Positions 1 through 11,528 of a stretch of DNA of 64,000 nucleotides are shown here, piece after piece. Below the pieces are notes generated by a model, which saw only the letters and a program-made list of their open reading frames with translations, made no database searches and was not told where the DNA came from. A program made the position numbers and the translations under genes. The stretch is from Polytrichum commune. Its lineage: Eukaryota; Streptophyta; Polytrichopsida; Polytrichales; Polytrichaceae. The DNA lies in contig OX485804.1 of NCBI GenBank assembly GCA_950295325.1, forward strand, positions 52,142,001-52,206,000. Direction: 5' to 3'. Every line of letters starts with the position of its first letter. Position 1 is the first letter of the stretch.

Positions 1-1099
1 GGTGGATTATAAGATTGTGTAGTTGGTGTCTTTTGTTTTGTTTGCTTGTTGGTCCATTGGTGTTTGGGGGTTGTCCTTGGTTGGTGAGTTCTTACGATTA
101 TAGTCTATGTTGCGTAGTGGTTTGATGTGCTTTAGGTCTCCACCTCCCCTCCAAGTGGATGTGTCTTTTTGGTTCTTTACTCATTCTTTGGGGTTGGCAC
201 ACATTGATATTATGTCATAGACAATAATAGATAGATAGATATGAAGTTGGAAGTGCTCATAACATGGCCACATTCCTTACATAGCAACCACATGCATCCC
301 ATGCAACGTGTCCCATACCATAAATTGTTTTTCTTTCAAGTCTAATGTTGGAAACATGGTCCTAGAACACACTCTCCATTTCTTATGGGTAGTCATGAAA
401 ACTCAATTCCATAGACAATTATCAAGTCCAATATACAACTATCATAGATTCTTCTCAACCAATGTCAATCGGGTTGTGTGTCAATGACCGCATGTGTTGG
501 ATGGAAAGCGAATTCTATAACTATGTTTCCTACTAGTGTGTGGAAGGTTTTAAGAATATTCAATGAGAAATCAATAAGAGTATGTGTATGGATGTAATTA
601 CACAACACAACGTGGTATCGCATCCTTCAACACCACTATTGATAAACTCATTTGATATTTGCACAAAAGGTAAGTGGTCCTAGAACTAATAGTCACCTAA
701 AATAAGCAACTACTTTTGGACCATAAAGTCTCAACGAGTGAGTGCAATGGTGCATTAAGTAAGTTAAAGCTAAAAGCAACCAATTGTATCCGGCATAAAG
801 TACAAAATAGCACCACTTTCACCAATCATAATGGCAGTTTAAGAAGGACGTGAGAACAATTTGAGAAGTGCATGAACTTTTGACCAATCACAATGGCTAA
901 TCTAGGATCCACCTCTCAAAGAGGCAGTATAAGAAATGTTCCACAAAAGGTGAATAATGTCTTTATTGAATAAAAATTACTCTCACCCACTATGATGTTC
1001 ATTTTGTACGATTCTCACCTAACGGTCCAACTATAATGGACCTCCCTAGTGGATAAAAAGAAGGCTTATTTCCTTGAATAAATTTCTATAAGTAGGTTG

Positions 1100-1137
<38 letters not shown>

Positions 1138-2206
1138 GTTTGTTTTGTCTCCCTTCTTTGCATTGTAACTGTCGATTCTTCACAATTTTGTAGATCTATA
1201 AGAATATTTTGAATTTGTTTATGAGCTTTATAAACTTGCTTGAAAGTACAAAAATTTATTAATGTGATGCTTTTAGGCACACATACCTTATAGCATTGCA
1301 AAATCCCATGACATCACATGCAGACCTTGGGATATTCTACGGAGATGGCTGATACCATGATAAGCCATGTATCCTTGATTATGTTCTCCTACCATAACAT
1401 TACTCAACCTTTGATTGCCACTCCCTTCCTACACGGGAAGTGCACAATGACAAGTTCCCAACCCCCTATATATCTCAAGTAGTTGTTCTCAACTACCTTA
1501 TTCCTCGTGGTCACAAATCCATACTTGACATGCACATGGGACTTGTCACAAGTCGACATCTAAACGACTAACGATATTGCTCACCTAGTTCAAAATAAAA
1601 TAAGTAATGGAGTTTAACCGGGGTTACTTAGATGTCACTTCAAAGGCGTGTTGTGAACAATGCTTTAGATGAACACTTTTGATTTTGTAAAAGAAACCCA
1701 AAATAAGAAGGACATAATGCCCGCAAATTCCCAACCGTACAGTACATCAACTTACAATTGAGTAATGATATGTCAATACCTTTACCCACTAGTAGTATTT
1801 CGGTTTCTCCGTCACTTTGTTCAAGAAGTTCCAATAAAGACACACTATGGAATAAATGCTTATAATAAGTCACCCGTTCTCATGTAGATACAATCTTCTA
1901 TTTTTAATCAATTTGAGCAGCTAAAAGAATCTCCTCTTGTCAAAGTGTTTGGATTTTAGGGCACATGTAACCAAGTTAGTTGAGGTTTGTGCATGAGGTG
2001 CCAAGAGCAATGAGGAACCCGAGAAAAAAAAATATCCGCCGCAATATCGGCATCTTCACGGTGGCAATCCAAACTCCAATCAAGCACATGGCATCCAAAT
2101 TCTAAATCGGCACCGTCACCATCTTCGTTCTTTACGGAGTTTTGGACTTACATTTGTAGTACCCCAAGGTGGCAATGCGTTCTCTATTGTGGTTTAGCGG
2201 CGCCCA
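1..2206. other. Intergenic, no gene recognised
   Basis: AT-rich DNA with only short, unconvincing open frames on both strands. Apart from a TG dinucleotide run no element boundary or coding domain was recognised. Confidence 0.5.
1105..1134. repeat. (TG)n microsatellite
   Basis: About 15 uninterrupted TG units, followed by TTTTG-rich sequence. Confidence 0.95.
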
Positions 2207-3020
2207 CATAAATACGTATACACTCTTCAGCCTTTGCAACTAACACTAGGATACCCATGTAATCAAAAATGACGTAAGGGGGCTTATCCCGAGCTTGTGG
2301 ATATAATAAAACATCAATCACTCTCCTTGTGCATGACCATAGAATTGTTTAAGACTGTGCATACAATTTATCTTGCCCAAACATATAGCCTAGACAAGCT
2401 TGCATATTTAAGGTTAGCAAAAAATGGATAGGATGGATTCACCCATAACATTACACAACTCCTTGGTTGCATAAATACGCATACACTCTTCGGCCTTTGC
2501 AACTGACACTAGGATACCATGTAATCAAAATGACGTACTGGGGCTTATCCCGAGCTTGTGGATATACTAAAACACCAATCACTCTCCTTGTGCATGATCA
2601 TAGAATTGTTTAAGACCGTGTATACAATTTATCTTGCCCAAACATATAGCCCAAGCATATAGCCTAGACAAGCTTGCATATTTAAGGTTAGCAAAAAATG
2701 GTTAGGATGGATTCACCCATAACATTACACAACTATTTGGTTGCATAAATACGTATACACTCTTCAGCCTTTGCAACTAACACTAGGGTACCATGTAATC
2801 AAAATGACGTACCGGGGCTTATCCCGAGCTTGTGGATATGATAAAACACCAACCACTCTCCTCGTGCATGATCATATAATTGTTTAAAAATGTGTATACA
2901 CTTGATCTTGCCCAAACATATAGCCCAAGTATATAGCCTAGACAAAGTTTGCATATTTAGGGTCAGCAAAAAATGGATAAGCTAGATACACCCATAACAT
3001 TACACAACTCCTTGGTTGCA
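2207..3020. repeat. Three tandem copies of a ~270 bp unit
   Basis: Units begin near 2207, 2470 and 2744, each opening with CATAAATACG followed by an ACACTCTTC word, and each ending with ACATTACACAACT. The copies are close in sequence but carry small indels; units two and three contain an extra CCCAAGCATATAGCC segment absent from unit one. No open frame runs through the array. This is a local head-to-tail amplification; no transposon termini were found. Confidence 0.9.
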
Positions 3021-3787
3021 TTATGTGAGACCATGTATCACATGAGCATAATTCTCCTTTAATACCGGCGGGATTCCCCAATTATGGGGAACACTCATGT
3101 TATATGTTGTGAACTTTTCAACTGGTAGTTGTAAATTGTCATAGTATTTGAAACCCATCCTCTTTCTTTGGAAGGAGACCAGCATGTAGTTGCTTAGTTA
3201 TGCTATGACCCTTAGCAAATGAACTCCACTTGTTATTCTTGTTGCAACAACCTATTGTTTTGGTGCAATGGCTTTGTATAGAGGGGCCTACAAGGAGCTT
3301 AACAATCTTATGACTCTTGACATTCTTGTAATAACACCAATGAAACATGTTGTCAAAGTATTACCAATTACCTATTCCAAAGGATGAAATAGTGACTATC
3401 TTTGTGTCACACCAAATTTTGCTAGTAGTATAATTTTAGTGATTAACCTTCACACACTTTCACCGTCATTATGGCATATTGCATAAAAGCATGTTCACAT
3501 AGTCACCAATATGTGATCTTATGGCATTTGTTAACCCCAAAGCATGGAAGAAACCCTACACACACAAAGACATGTATTTGAGCTACATATATCCGATCTC
3601 AACCAAACATGTAAAAACGTTCCCTTCTAGAGTAAAGTTATTCACAATATGGTAGATAACTTGATATGATCAATTATTTGATTTGAAATACGTGGCTCAT
3701 GTGTTTCCAAATGCAAATGCACATTGATTATATTGATACTCAATGTTGCATATGATCAAGTTTCTATTCTCTCCTTGACGAAAGATA
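3021..3787. other. Intergenic, nothing recognised
   Basis: AT-rich stretch between the triple repeat and a CACTA-like MITE. No domain, repeat boundary or RNA gene was recognised. Confidence 0.4.
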
Positions 3788-3923
3788 CACTACGGGAATT
3801 GTAGTTCCTTACAAGTTGTTTCTCTTCCACTTGATGGTTTATGATAATAGATTCATAATCATGGATTACAAACCTCCTATAGTGGAAGAAAACCAATGGT
3901 AAAGAACCGCAATTCCCACAATG
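3788..3923. mobile_element. CACTA-type MITE, 136 bp
   Basis: The left end reads CACTACGGGAATTG and the right end is its imperfect complement. Inverted arms of about 40 bp run inward through TTCCTTAC and CTCTTCCAC. The flanks show a 3 bp duplication, ATA, at 3785-3787 and 3924-3926. A CACTA-like terminus with a 3 bp target duplication is characteristic of En/Spm-type elements. A second family member lies at 29057-29208. There is no coding capacity. Confidence 0.75.
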
Positions 3924-5334
3924 ATAATGTACCAAATCATTAAAAAAAACCCATAAACATAAAAAGTATGATTTCAAAACTTGGCAAGGACTCGTACAAA
4001 AGAGGTGGAAATGACTTAGATAAGTCGTACGCTAGAAGCCTTTAGATCTTTAAGCGCTAATTCCTCCACCCCCAAAGCTTGGCTCCACCTTTAAAGAAAA
4101 TTTGTGTGCTCAAAAGCGTGAGGGCGACTCCACTTTGGAAGTTTGCTTTAGATTATTAAACTTAACTTAATCCCGGCATGAGATTCTCGATTGAATGGGC
4201 AAATGAGCATTGAGGAGTTGTTCCTTTGCTAATGGCGGCATGTGGTGGCTCAAAAGATTCGTTGCAAAAAGAGAGATTTAAAGATAATTGTAATGATTAA
4301 TCATTTCATTGGGTTGCGTGCTCAAAAGCTAGTACTTAGTCTACATGTTATGTATTGTCAAGTTATACGGTGACACATTGAAAAAGCGATTCCACCCTAA
4401 ACCCTACCTAGTAATTAGACCAACTAAAAAGCACACCAATAAGAGTACTTAGTGTGGGGTCACACTATTTACCTCTTACCATCAATGGTAAATTGCGGTC
4501 CACCTTAAATTGGTAGGAACATTAATGCCATGCTAGTGGGGCAAATACACCTCAAATTTGTCCGCGAGGATTCAATACGGCAAGCACTAAGTAGGTGCAA
4601 TGAAGTGAACGTAACTTAATTCCAAAATGCTCTAATCAAATTGCGAATGCTCTTAAATGTTCCGAAATGATCCGTTTTTGACTTGGAAATCATGGATGGG
4701 AGGGGTACACTAAATATGATATTAAATGTTTGATTTTATTTAGTTTGTTACCACCCTACCCTGCTCAACACTAATTTTCAATTCCTTTACAATTTGTGTT
4801 AGAAGATATGTTGGAATTCTCCTTTTATCATATGTTTTTTTTAAATAATTTCATATCCTTACCAACATTAAATTCAAACATGTAATTTCCACATATTACT
4901 ATAGTTGATATTTAGTGTTTGAGTTTACATTTGTTGTTACTTACTTTCATAGGGTTATTGACATTTATTGTAAGCGTTTGTATTTAGTGTAGCTTGAATA
5001 CATGGAGACAAAATATTGATCATGTGTGAGGGATTTTTTTATTTTGATTTCCCCCCCCTTAGAATTACCTCCTTGTAGATTAGGATGTTTGAAAAAATGA
5101 ATATTGGTTACTATCTATAATATTTTTGAAGGCGTTTTGCCTCATTGTCTACTCTCTTACTAAAAGGTGTGTGTGCATGTGTTTATTTATTTATTAAAAA
5201 TGCTTCACATGTTAATTTCGTAGCTTAAACGCACAAAGTTTTGTGATAACTTTTACAAAAACTTAGACCCTCAGCTATAACATGTCATTATGCATTGATC
5301 ATGGTATTCCCGTGATGCAACATATGGCTCACGC
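3924..5334. other. Intergenic, nothing recognised
   Basis: AT-rich DNA with homopolymer runs and no supported gene or transposon boundary. Confidence 0.4.
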
Positions 5335-5625
5335 ACATGGACCAAAAACCCGCCGCCCAGGATGCGCCCCCGTCCCGCTACACACAGAAGCGGCGCTTCT
5401 TTGGGGGCTCGGGAGAGAGGCCTCACGCGAGCTGCCCGGGCAAGAGGCGCATCACATCCACTAGGGAGCTGTAGTCTCCACTTGGAAGGGCTGCAACATC
5501 CATCCGCTGGTGGATGGGGTGGATGTAAACTCCACATCTGTCCGGTCTTCCCACAGACCTGGCAGGCTACGCCCCCTGCTCAGGCCGGCCATGTGCTCCC
5601 GCCAATAAGGTGAAATGCCTCTTAG
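5335..5625. other. GC-rich island of unknown nature
   Basis: About 290 bp that is strikingly richer in G and C than everything around it. It contains short open frames on both strands, none matching a family I recognise, and several short palindromic stretches such as the one around CATCCGCTGGTGGATG. It lies just beyond the 3' end of the minus-strand LINE relic, so it may be that element's 3' UTR, a captured sequence, or an unrelated insertion. Confidence 0.4.
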
Positions 5626-5659
5626 GAGGTGGGCTCATGTGTAGTATGTATATTCCCCA

Positions 5660-7325
5660 TTTAACTTTTTTTGGGGGGGGATGGGTGTTTGTTTATTTTC
5701 AAATTCTCTTTTGTTTAGGACCAAATATGTGAGATATTTGATGGTGTTTTGGTGGATATTCCTCATGAGGGTTTTAATGATTGGTTTGGGACTTTTAGAT
5801 TGGTAAGTTTGTTGATGGAGTGTTCATGTATGGGCCCTCTTACTCCGGTTGTGATGGTAATTAGGGTTGGTCTTCCATCCATTATTTTGTATGGTGTTAA
5901 TTAGGGCGTCATATTTAGTATGTTTGTGTATGAGGGCTTGGTTAGGGTATCTATCGTGGTAGTATGTGAATTCAATGAGTTGGATTGTGAATGTGGAGGA
6001 GGGTGATCTTGGTGTTTGTGTATGGTTTGGGGCTCCGATTATGCATAAAATATTTTGTTGTAGTTTGGCTTGGCATTGGCATGTTATTTGTGGGCATGTG
6101 GTGGGCATGTGCATTTAAGGAGTCAGTATGGGAATTTTTATTCAGGGGGTTTGTTGTTAGGGTTACTTGCATTGGTCCTTGTAAAGAATCGGGTGTTTAT
6201 ATTAGCTTGTATTGCTTGGGTAATGAGGTGTACCGCTTTATTGTGTCATGTGATTCTTAGGCCTTTTTGAGTATGGGTTTTCGCATGTTTATAATAGGTG
6301 AGGCCATGTGTCTCTGTCATTGTGGTGGCACAGTGTACATTTGGGGTTTTGACGTGTGAGGGGCCAGAAGATATTCTTCATGTGGTTACCCATGTATTGT
6401 GTGGATCTGAATGTTAACGCTTGGGTGATTTGGGCATATGTGACATTCTCATTTTTCCAAAAGTGGTTGGAGATTTTTTGGTGTATTTGAGTATTTGATA
6501 ACCATTTGTCCACATATGGAAATTTGGCTTTGGTTGTTTCAAATTCATGGTTTTTGTGTTCTTTTGTTACGAACGCGTGGAGGTTGCGGATGGCTCCGCC
6601 ATGTGTAGCCATTGGGCAACTTGCTAGCCAGTAGGAAGTAAGGTGAGCCGTGTGTATGTGTGGGGTAGTGGTTGGTTCTTCTTTAAGTGTTCCTTCATTG
6701 GCTAGTGTATCAACTATCTCATTTCCAGTGATGCCCAAATGTGCGCGTACTTTATGGATGTGAATTGTGTGTGGGGTTTAGTATATATGGTGTACAATTA
6801 CTGCAATTAAGAGTTTGTCGGGGTGATGGTGTTGTGATGTCGGGTGTTGTATGTGATTGTTGATTAGGAACATGCTATTTAGATTGTCTATAAATATATG
6901 TGTGTCTAGTTGGGTGGTTTGTATGGTTTGGATGGCGATGAGTATTGCGTTTAGTTATGCTCTTACGATGTTTGGGTAGCCTGGGAATTGCTATGCTATT
7001 TGGGTGTTGTTGTCAGGGCTATAGACTCCCGATCCGACTGTACTGCCCTCTATTTGACCTTCAGAGTTTTTGGTGGATGGAATAAATGAACCGTATGTGT
7101 AAATGCATTGTTGTGGGTGGCATTTAAGTGGATAGATGTGGTTGTATTTGGTTGGTAGAGGTGCCGTAGTGATGGTTGTTTGATTGGAGGTGTTTGTTTT
7201 GGGGGTATCTTTCCATGGTTTGGAAAATTTAACGTGGTAGTATGTGGGGAGGGAGAGGGGGGCGGTGGGTTTAATGAGGTATGTGTCTTTGTGTGTGTTT
7301 ATTATGTTCTTTAGAACATGTTGTA
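5660..7325 (-). pseudogene. Decayed LINE 3' end: RNase H and C-terminal domain
   Basis: Read on the minus strand, the segment gives the tail of a non-LTR retrotransposon polyprotein. A linker containing FSKPWKD leads into an RNase H fold (about 7110-6660). That fold shows YTYGSF where YTDGSF is expected, a stop at the usual glutamate (RA*LNAI), IDNLNS for the third site, and GNEIVDTLANEG for the last aspartate region. A zinc-finger-like C-terminal segment follows (CTLCHHND...W). Several stops and frame changes interrupt it and the first acidic residue is lost, so it is dead. It is 5'-truncated near 7325 and its 3' end is near 5660. The RNase H assignment is strong; the LINE clade is not resolved. 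Confidence 0.75.
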
Positions 7326-7669
7326 GTTCGTGTGGGGTTTAAACAGTATAACTACATGGATGTAGTCCGCAATATTATAGAAAGATAAAATGTCTTTTGA
7401 AACCGTGAAATCAAAGTCTTAAATCTATCCGTGAATCACAAAACAACTTGAGCATGTTGGGGTCAATAATCTCCAATGCATGATGAACAAAAGTTTAGGA
7501 TACGGCTTGGTGTGCGCATTGTTGTCAAAATATTTCAATGTACCAAATTTTGCCTTCCCTCACGCTACACAAGATTCTCATGGTCCAACATCCACTTTTA
7601 GTTATTGCTCCACTCTCAATTCCATGTTACATTTGAAATTTACCATTCCTTGGGAAACTTGTGTAAACT

Positions 7670-9013
7670 CACGGGGAGGTCACTTAGTGCATTTTAAAAA
7701 CGACGTGCGGCATAATACAGAGAGGATTAAAATCATTTGACATAAAAATTATAAAAGAATTCCAAATAATGAAGGGTCCATTAAAAGTACATAAGCCCAT
7801 TACAAGTAAAATAGATAGGTATAAAATATGGGCCATTCCCTTCTAGTAAAAATAATATAGGGGCTGAAAATAAGGATCTTAGGATGTATGTTTAGTAGAA
7901 TCAATTTCGTACGCATGCCTCACGAGGGATGGATGAAAAATTACTCATCATTCACCCAAAAATGGATGAAATTGGAAGCCTAACTCTATGCCCGACTTCT
8001 CTTGGTGGTTTTTCTCCCTTTCTCTTTTGAAACTCTTCAACCCGATTGTAGGGCGCCCGTTTGTGCACAACATTTGAGCCTCACCGTTGTGTTTAGGGTT
8101 TAGGATTGCTTGTCGTCATCCTCTTCTCCAATCTTGTGTAGAGTTTTTTAGCCAGGCTGCGTGATCTGATGCGGAAACCTTGAAGAGCAGGTCTGAAATG
8201 ATCCACAGAGATTAGTGATCATTGAGTGTCGTGGTTATTCTGATTGTTAGTCAATTTCTGCTCCCGAGCTTTGCAGGAACTAAGCATAGCGCAGGCAGAG
8301 AGTACCAATATCGCGTTGCTTGTTGTCCTCCTATTCTCCAATCTTGTGTCGATATTTTCACTAGGCTGAATTTTATGATGTGAAAGCTCGCTTGCCTCGC
8401 CCTCCCACTTTTGTAAAGGAGAGTAGTGATTACCTTCAATACTTGAGTTTGTGCTTTTTGGCCCTTCAATCACTGACGCCCCGGCCCTCCCTCTCATCAG
8501 TCCCTCTCCTTTCTCTTCCGCCTGCTTGGGGAGCACCCGTTGTAATTTCCTCTATTTCTCTCTCTCTCTCCGTGATTTTGAATAAAGATTATTTATGGAG
8601 CGGGTGTTGTGTTTGTGAACACACACACAATCTTGTTGTGTTTGTAAACACACACTCAATCATGTTGTGTTCCATCCTAAGTTTTCTTTTTGTATTTTCA
8701 CTTTAAGTTTTTGTACTTGGTTTTTGCAATGGTACGTAATGTTTATATTTTTTTGTTGCCATGCTTTTCCCATCACTTTTGCATTGCATACATTCTTAAA
8801 TTCAATTTTTTTAATTAAAAGGAATATAGACTACAAAAAATTTCAATGACATGGGCATTATAAGTAATGGTAGGGTACAAAAAATAGGCCATTTTAGAAT
8901 ATTATGTAATTATAGGGAGCTTTTAATTCATGCCTTGGAGGTAAATAGCCCCTAAACAAATACCCCTCCGCTGCACATGGTACACAAAAATCCTACTGAG
9001 TGACCTCCCGGTG
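7670..9013. mobile_element. hAT-type element, non-autonomous, 1344 bp
   Basis: The terminal inverted repeats begin CACGGGGAGGTCACTT on the left, with the complement of CACCGGGAGGTCACT on the right. The element is flanked by near-identical 8 bp duplications, TGTAAACT (7662-7669) and TGTAAATT (9014-9021), as expected for hAT insertions. It shares terminal and subterminal sequence, in inverted orientation, with the element at 54677-55315 and termini with 30246-30651. It carries several hundred extra internal bp (about 7930-8815) that the other copies lack, including a direct duplication of about 70 bp at roughly 8103-8172 and 8313-8382. No transposase was recognised. Confidence 0.8.
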
Positions 9014-9021
9014 TGTAAATT

Positions 9022-10817
9022 ACATATGATATCTATTGTTCCTTGGGAAACTTGGTATCATTCCTTGGGAAGCTTAGATTGATTTACATCCTAAAGTCTA
9101 CTATTTCTCAAGAATCTTGGTATCGCTCTGATGGAAGTTTGGTTCGAATGCATTCGAGAATCTATTATCCTCGAGAAGCTAACTTGCCATCACTTCACCA
9201 AATTCTCGATTCGTGTGTGTTTCCGATCAATTGAGAATTCACCATGTGACACTATAAGATGAAACGTGTGGTGTCATTCAAGTGCACTTAGTTTTATATA
9301 GCAAAAAATGCATTCATTTCATAGTTTTATTACAATAAAGGAGACAATAATGCGTTAGCTCAAAATTCTTCAATTCATACTTGGTTTTTATGGATCATGG
9401 TTTAGCTCAATAATATAGACATTAAGAGAATGAACAATCAAGAACCTAACATCAAAACAAACATAAGGTATGACATGCCTTATCAATATCCTTAATATGA
9501 TTCAGTATTATTGTTTCAAGTATTCTAAATAAAAATATGGCTACTTGCAAGCATAAACTGACGAGGTACAATTCGTGTTTGCTTTACCATGCTTTGACCC
9601 AACCAAGAATAAGATTCAAATACGATGCATGTATTTCACCCATATCTCATAATCTATATTTAATTTTTTTCCAATAATCATAATAAGTGACTTTTGATTG
9701 CAATACTGAAAATATAATCAGTTTATGGTGAAAGATCCTCAAATTTATTTTCTTTGAAATAATAATAATAACAATAACAATAATAATAATAACAACAATA
9801 ATAATAATAATAATAATAACCTCGTGAGGTTGATAACATGAATGAAGAACCTCTGGATTTGCATGCTACAAATACCTCCCAAGTGTGACTCACTATGTAA
9901 CTTCATGCAACGTAGAAATTATCAACTCACAATCCCATTTATTATCATTGGAGCTTTACAAATTTTTAGAACTTCCAAAAATCTAACTCATACGAGATAC
10001 AATAATTTGTAGAATGTGATTTTCAATCAACCAAGCAAGTCTAAAGCATGATAGATGACTACAAAATTCAAGTATTGGCTAATTATTGTTGTGGATAAAC
10101 TTGAGTTGGGTTATACTACATTCACTAAAGGTAGACTAATTATGATATTCAATATGAATGCAAAGTCCATGTGGATTTCCATAAAAAACGAACTACATTG
10201 CTTATGACATGTCAACAAGATGTTAGGCTTCATACCTCTTTCCTATATGAATGTGCAGTTGGTCAAATACATAAGTGACAAAAGTAGTCTTATGTTTGCT
10301 CACATGGCCTTTCTTTCCATGTTATCGAAATTAGGGATGAAGTGCCAAGAGAGCATTGACACGTCATTTAGGTTCTTTCCCCTAAATCCCTACATGCATG
10401 AACATTGAAGATGCAACCAAATTGAAGATGCAGTATAAAGCACAAGTTGAAGATCTTATTTGGAGTTTACACACGAGAGAGAGAGAGAGAGAGAGAGGTC
10501 TAATGTGTGAATAATTTGTAATTAAGTATAATAAGAGATATTTTCTTAAATTGACTATTTGGTTGTCTACATATTATGAGAGATATGTGAATCCTCAAAC
10601 GATCATTTGAATGTTCTAATATCAAAATATGACTAAATGAATGTAATAGTTTTTTTAGATGATTTATTAGAGGTGTTGTGGAAGTTTGATAGCGAGAAGT
10701 AAACATGAAAGTTATTTGGAACTGAACTTATACCTTTAATGTGACTTTGGAAACATTCAAAGTCCACATACGGGCATTTAGGCTTTTAGGGGTTCAAGGT
10801 TAACACTGGTACCTTTT
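9022..10817. other. Intergenic with simple repeats
   Basis: Holds an (AAT/AAC)n trinucleotide run at 9759-9820 and a (GA)n run at 10475-10497. No gene was recognised; the open frames here are short and lack family features. Confidence 0.5.
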
Positions 10818-10820
10818 TTA

Positions 10821-11113
10821 GGGTGTTTTTACATTGGGTTGAGGTCCAACAAACTTGGGTTTCCAAACAACCCTTTTGTGGAACTTGCTTTTAGACTCAA
10901 GCTTGAAGATCGATCTTCTCAAATATGGAGGAGTAGTTTCCTGGTTTGGACCACCGAGATTGGATTGGAAAGTGATGCCAGGTTAAGCAGGCACAATATA
11001 TTTTCATGTCTTGGACTGGGACCCTAGTGTAAACTCATTGGACCCAAAATTTTGCTCCAGACCAATGGAATAACTCAATCTTAGGATTTCTTTGACCTTG
11101 GACAAACCCACCC
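10821..11113. mobile_element. Harbinger-like MITE, family B copy 1
   Basis: The ends read GGGTGTTTTTAC and, complemented, GGGTGGGTTTGTCC. The flanks are TTA at 10818-10820 and 11114-11116, the 3 bp duplication usual for PIF/Harbinger (Tourist) elements. Its interior aligns along almost its full length with 37029-37354. Confidence 0.7.
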
Positions 11114-11136
11114 TTATTAATCAACCTTTCAAGTCA

Positions 11137-11525
11137 CTGATCCTCAAGTGTAGTGTGAAGTCATATGTGATTGGACCCTCAACCAAATGTTACTTCAATG
11201 AATTTCTATTCATGTGGGTCCTCACGCATGATAAAATAAATTAAATCAACGGTTGTGAGCATTCGGAGTGCCATGGTCTCCTGGTTTTGTGTTAGGCCTA
11301 CCTCCAAGAAAAGATTTTTGAGAGTAGTTCAGGTGACCATGGAACATGATCCATTTGATGCCATGTAGGAATCCATGTGGACTTTACATCCATCTTGCAT
11401 TCACATACTCGTTAGTCCCTCAAGCATAGTGTGAAGCGAACTTGGACCGGCTCCGCCTTTTCCACCAATGAGGGTGCTTGAAGAGTAATGGTCATGGGCT
11501 GTCAGTCTCGTGTGTCGAGTGGCCC
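11137..11525. mobile_element. Harbinger-like MITE, family A, 5'-truncated
   Basis: Matches the right four fifths of the complete copy at 15435-15935, beginning at the GATCCTCAAG word and ending TCGTGTGTCGAGTGGCCC, followed by TTA. The left terminus is missing; the gap coincides with the nearby family B element, which suggests deletion at or near that insertion. Confidence 0.7.
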
Positions 11526-11528
11526 TTA

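Noticed and set aside
5271-5613. Frames in the GC-rich island
   Set aside because: Open in several frames because AT-rich stops are scarce; no domain.
8219-8706. Frames of about 105 codons inside the hAT element
   Set aside because: No transposase motif; opposite-strand frames overlap.
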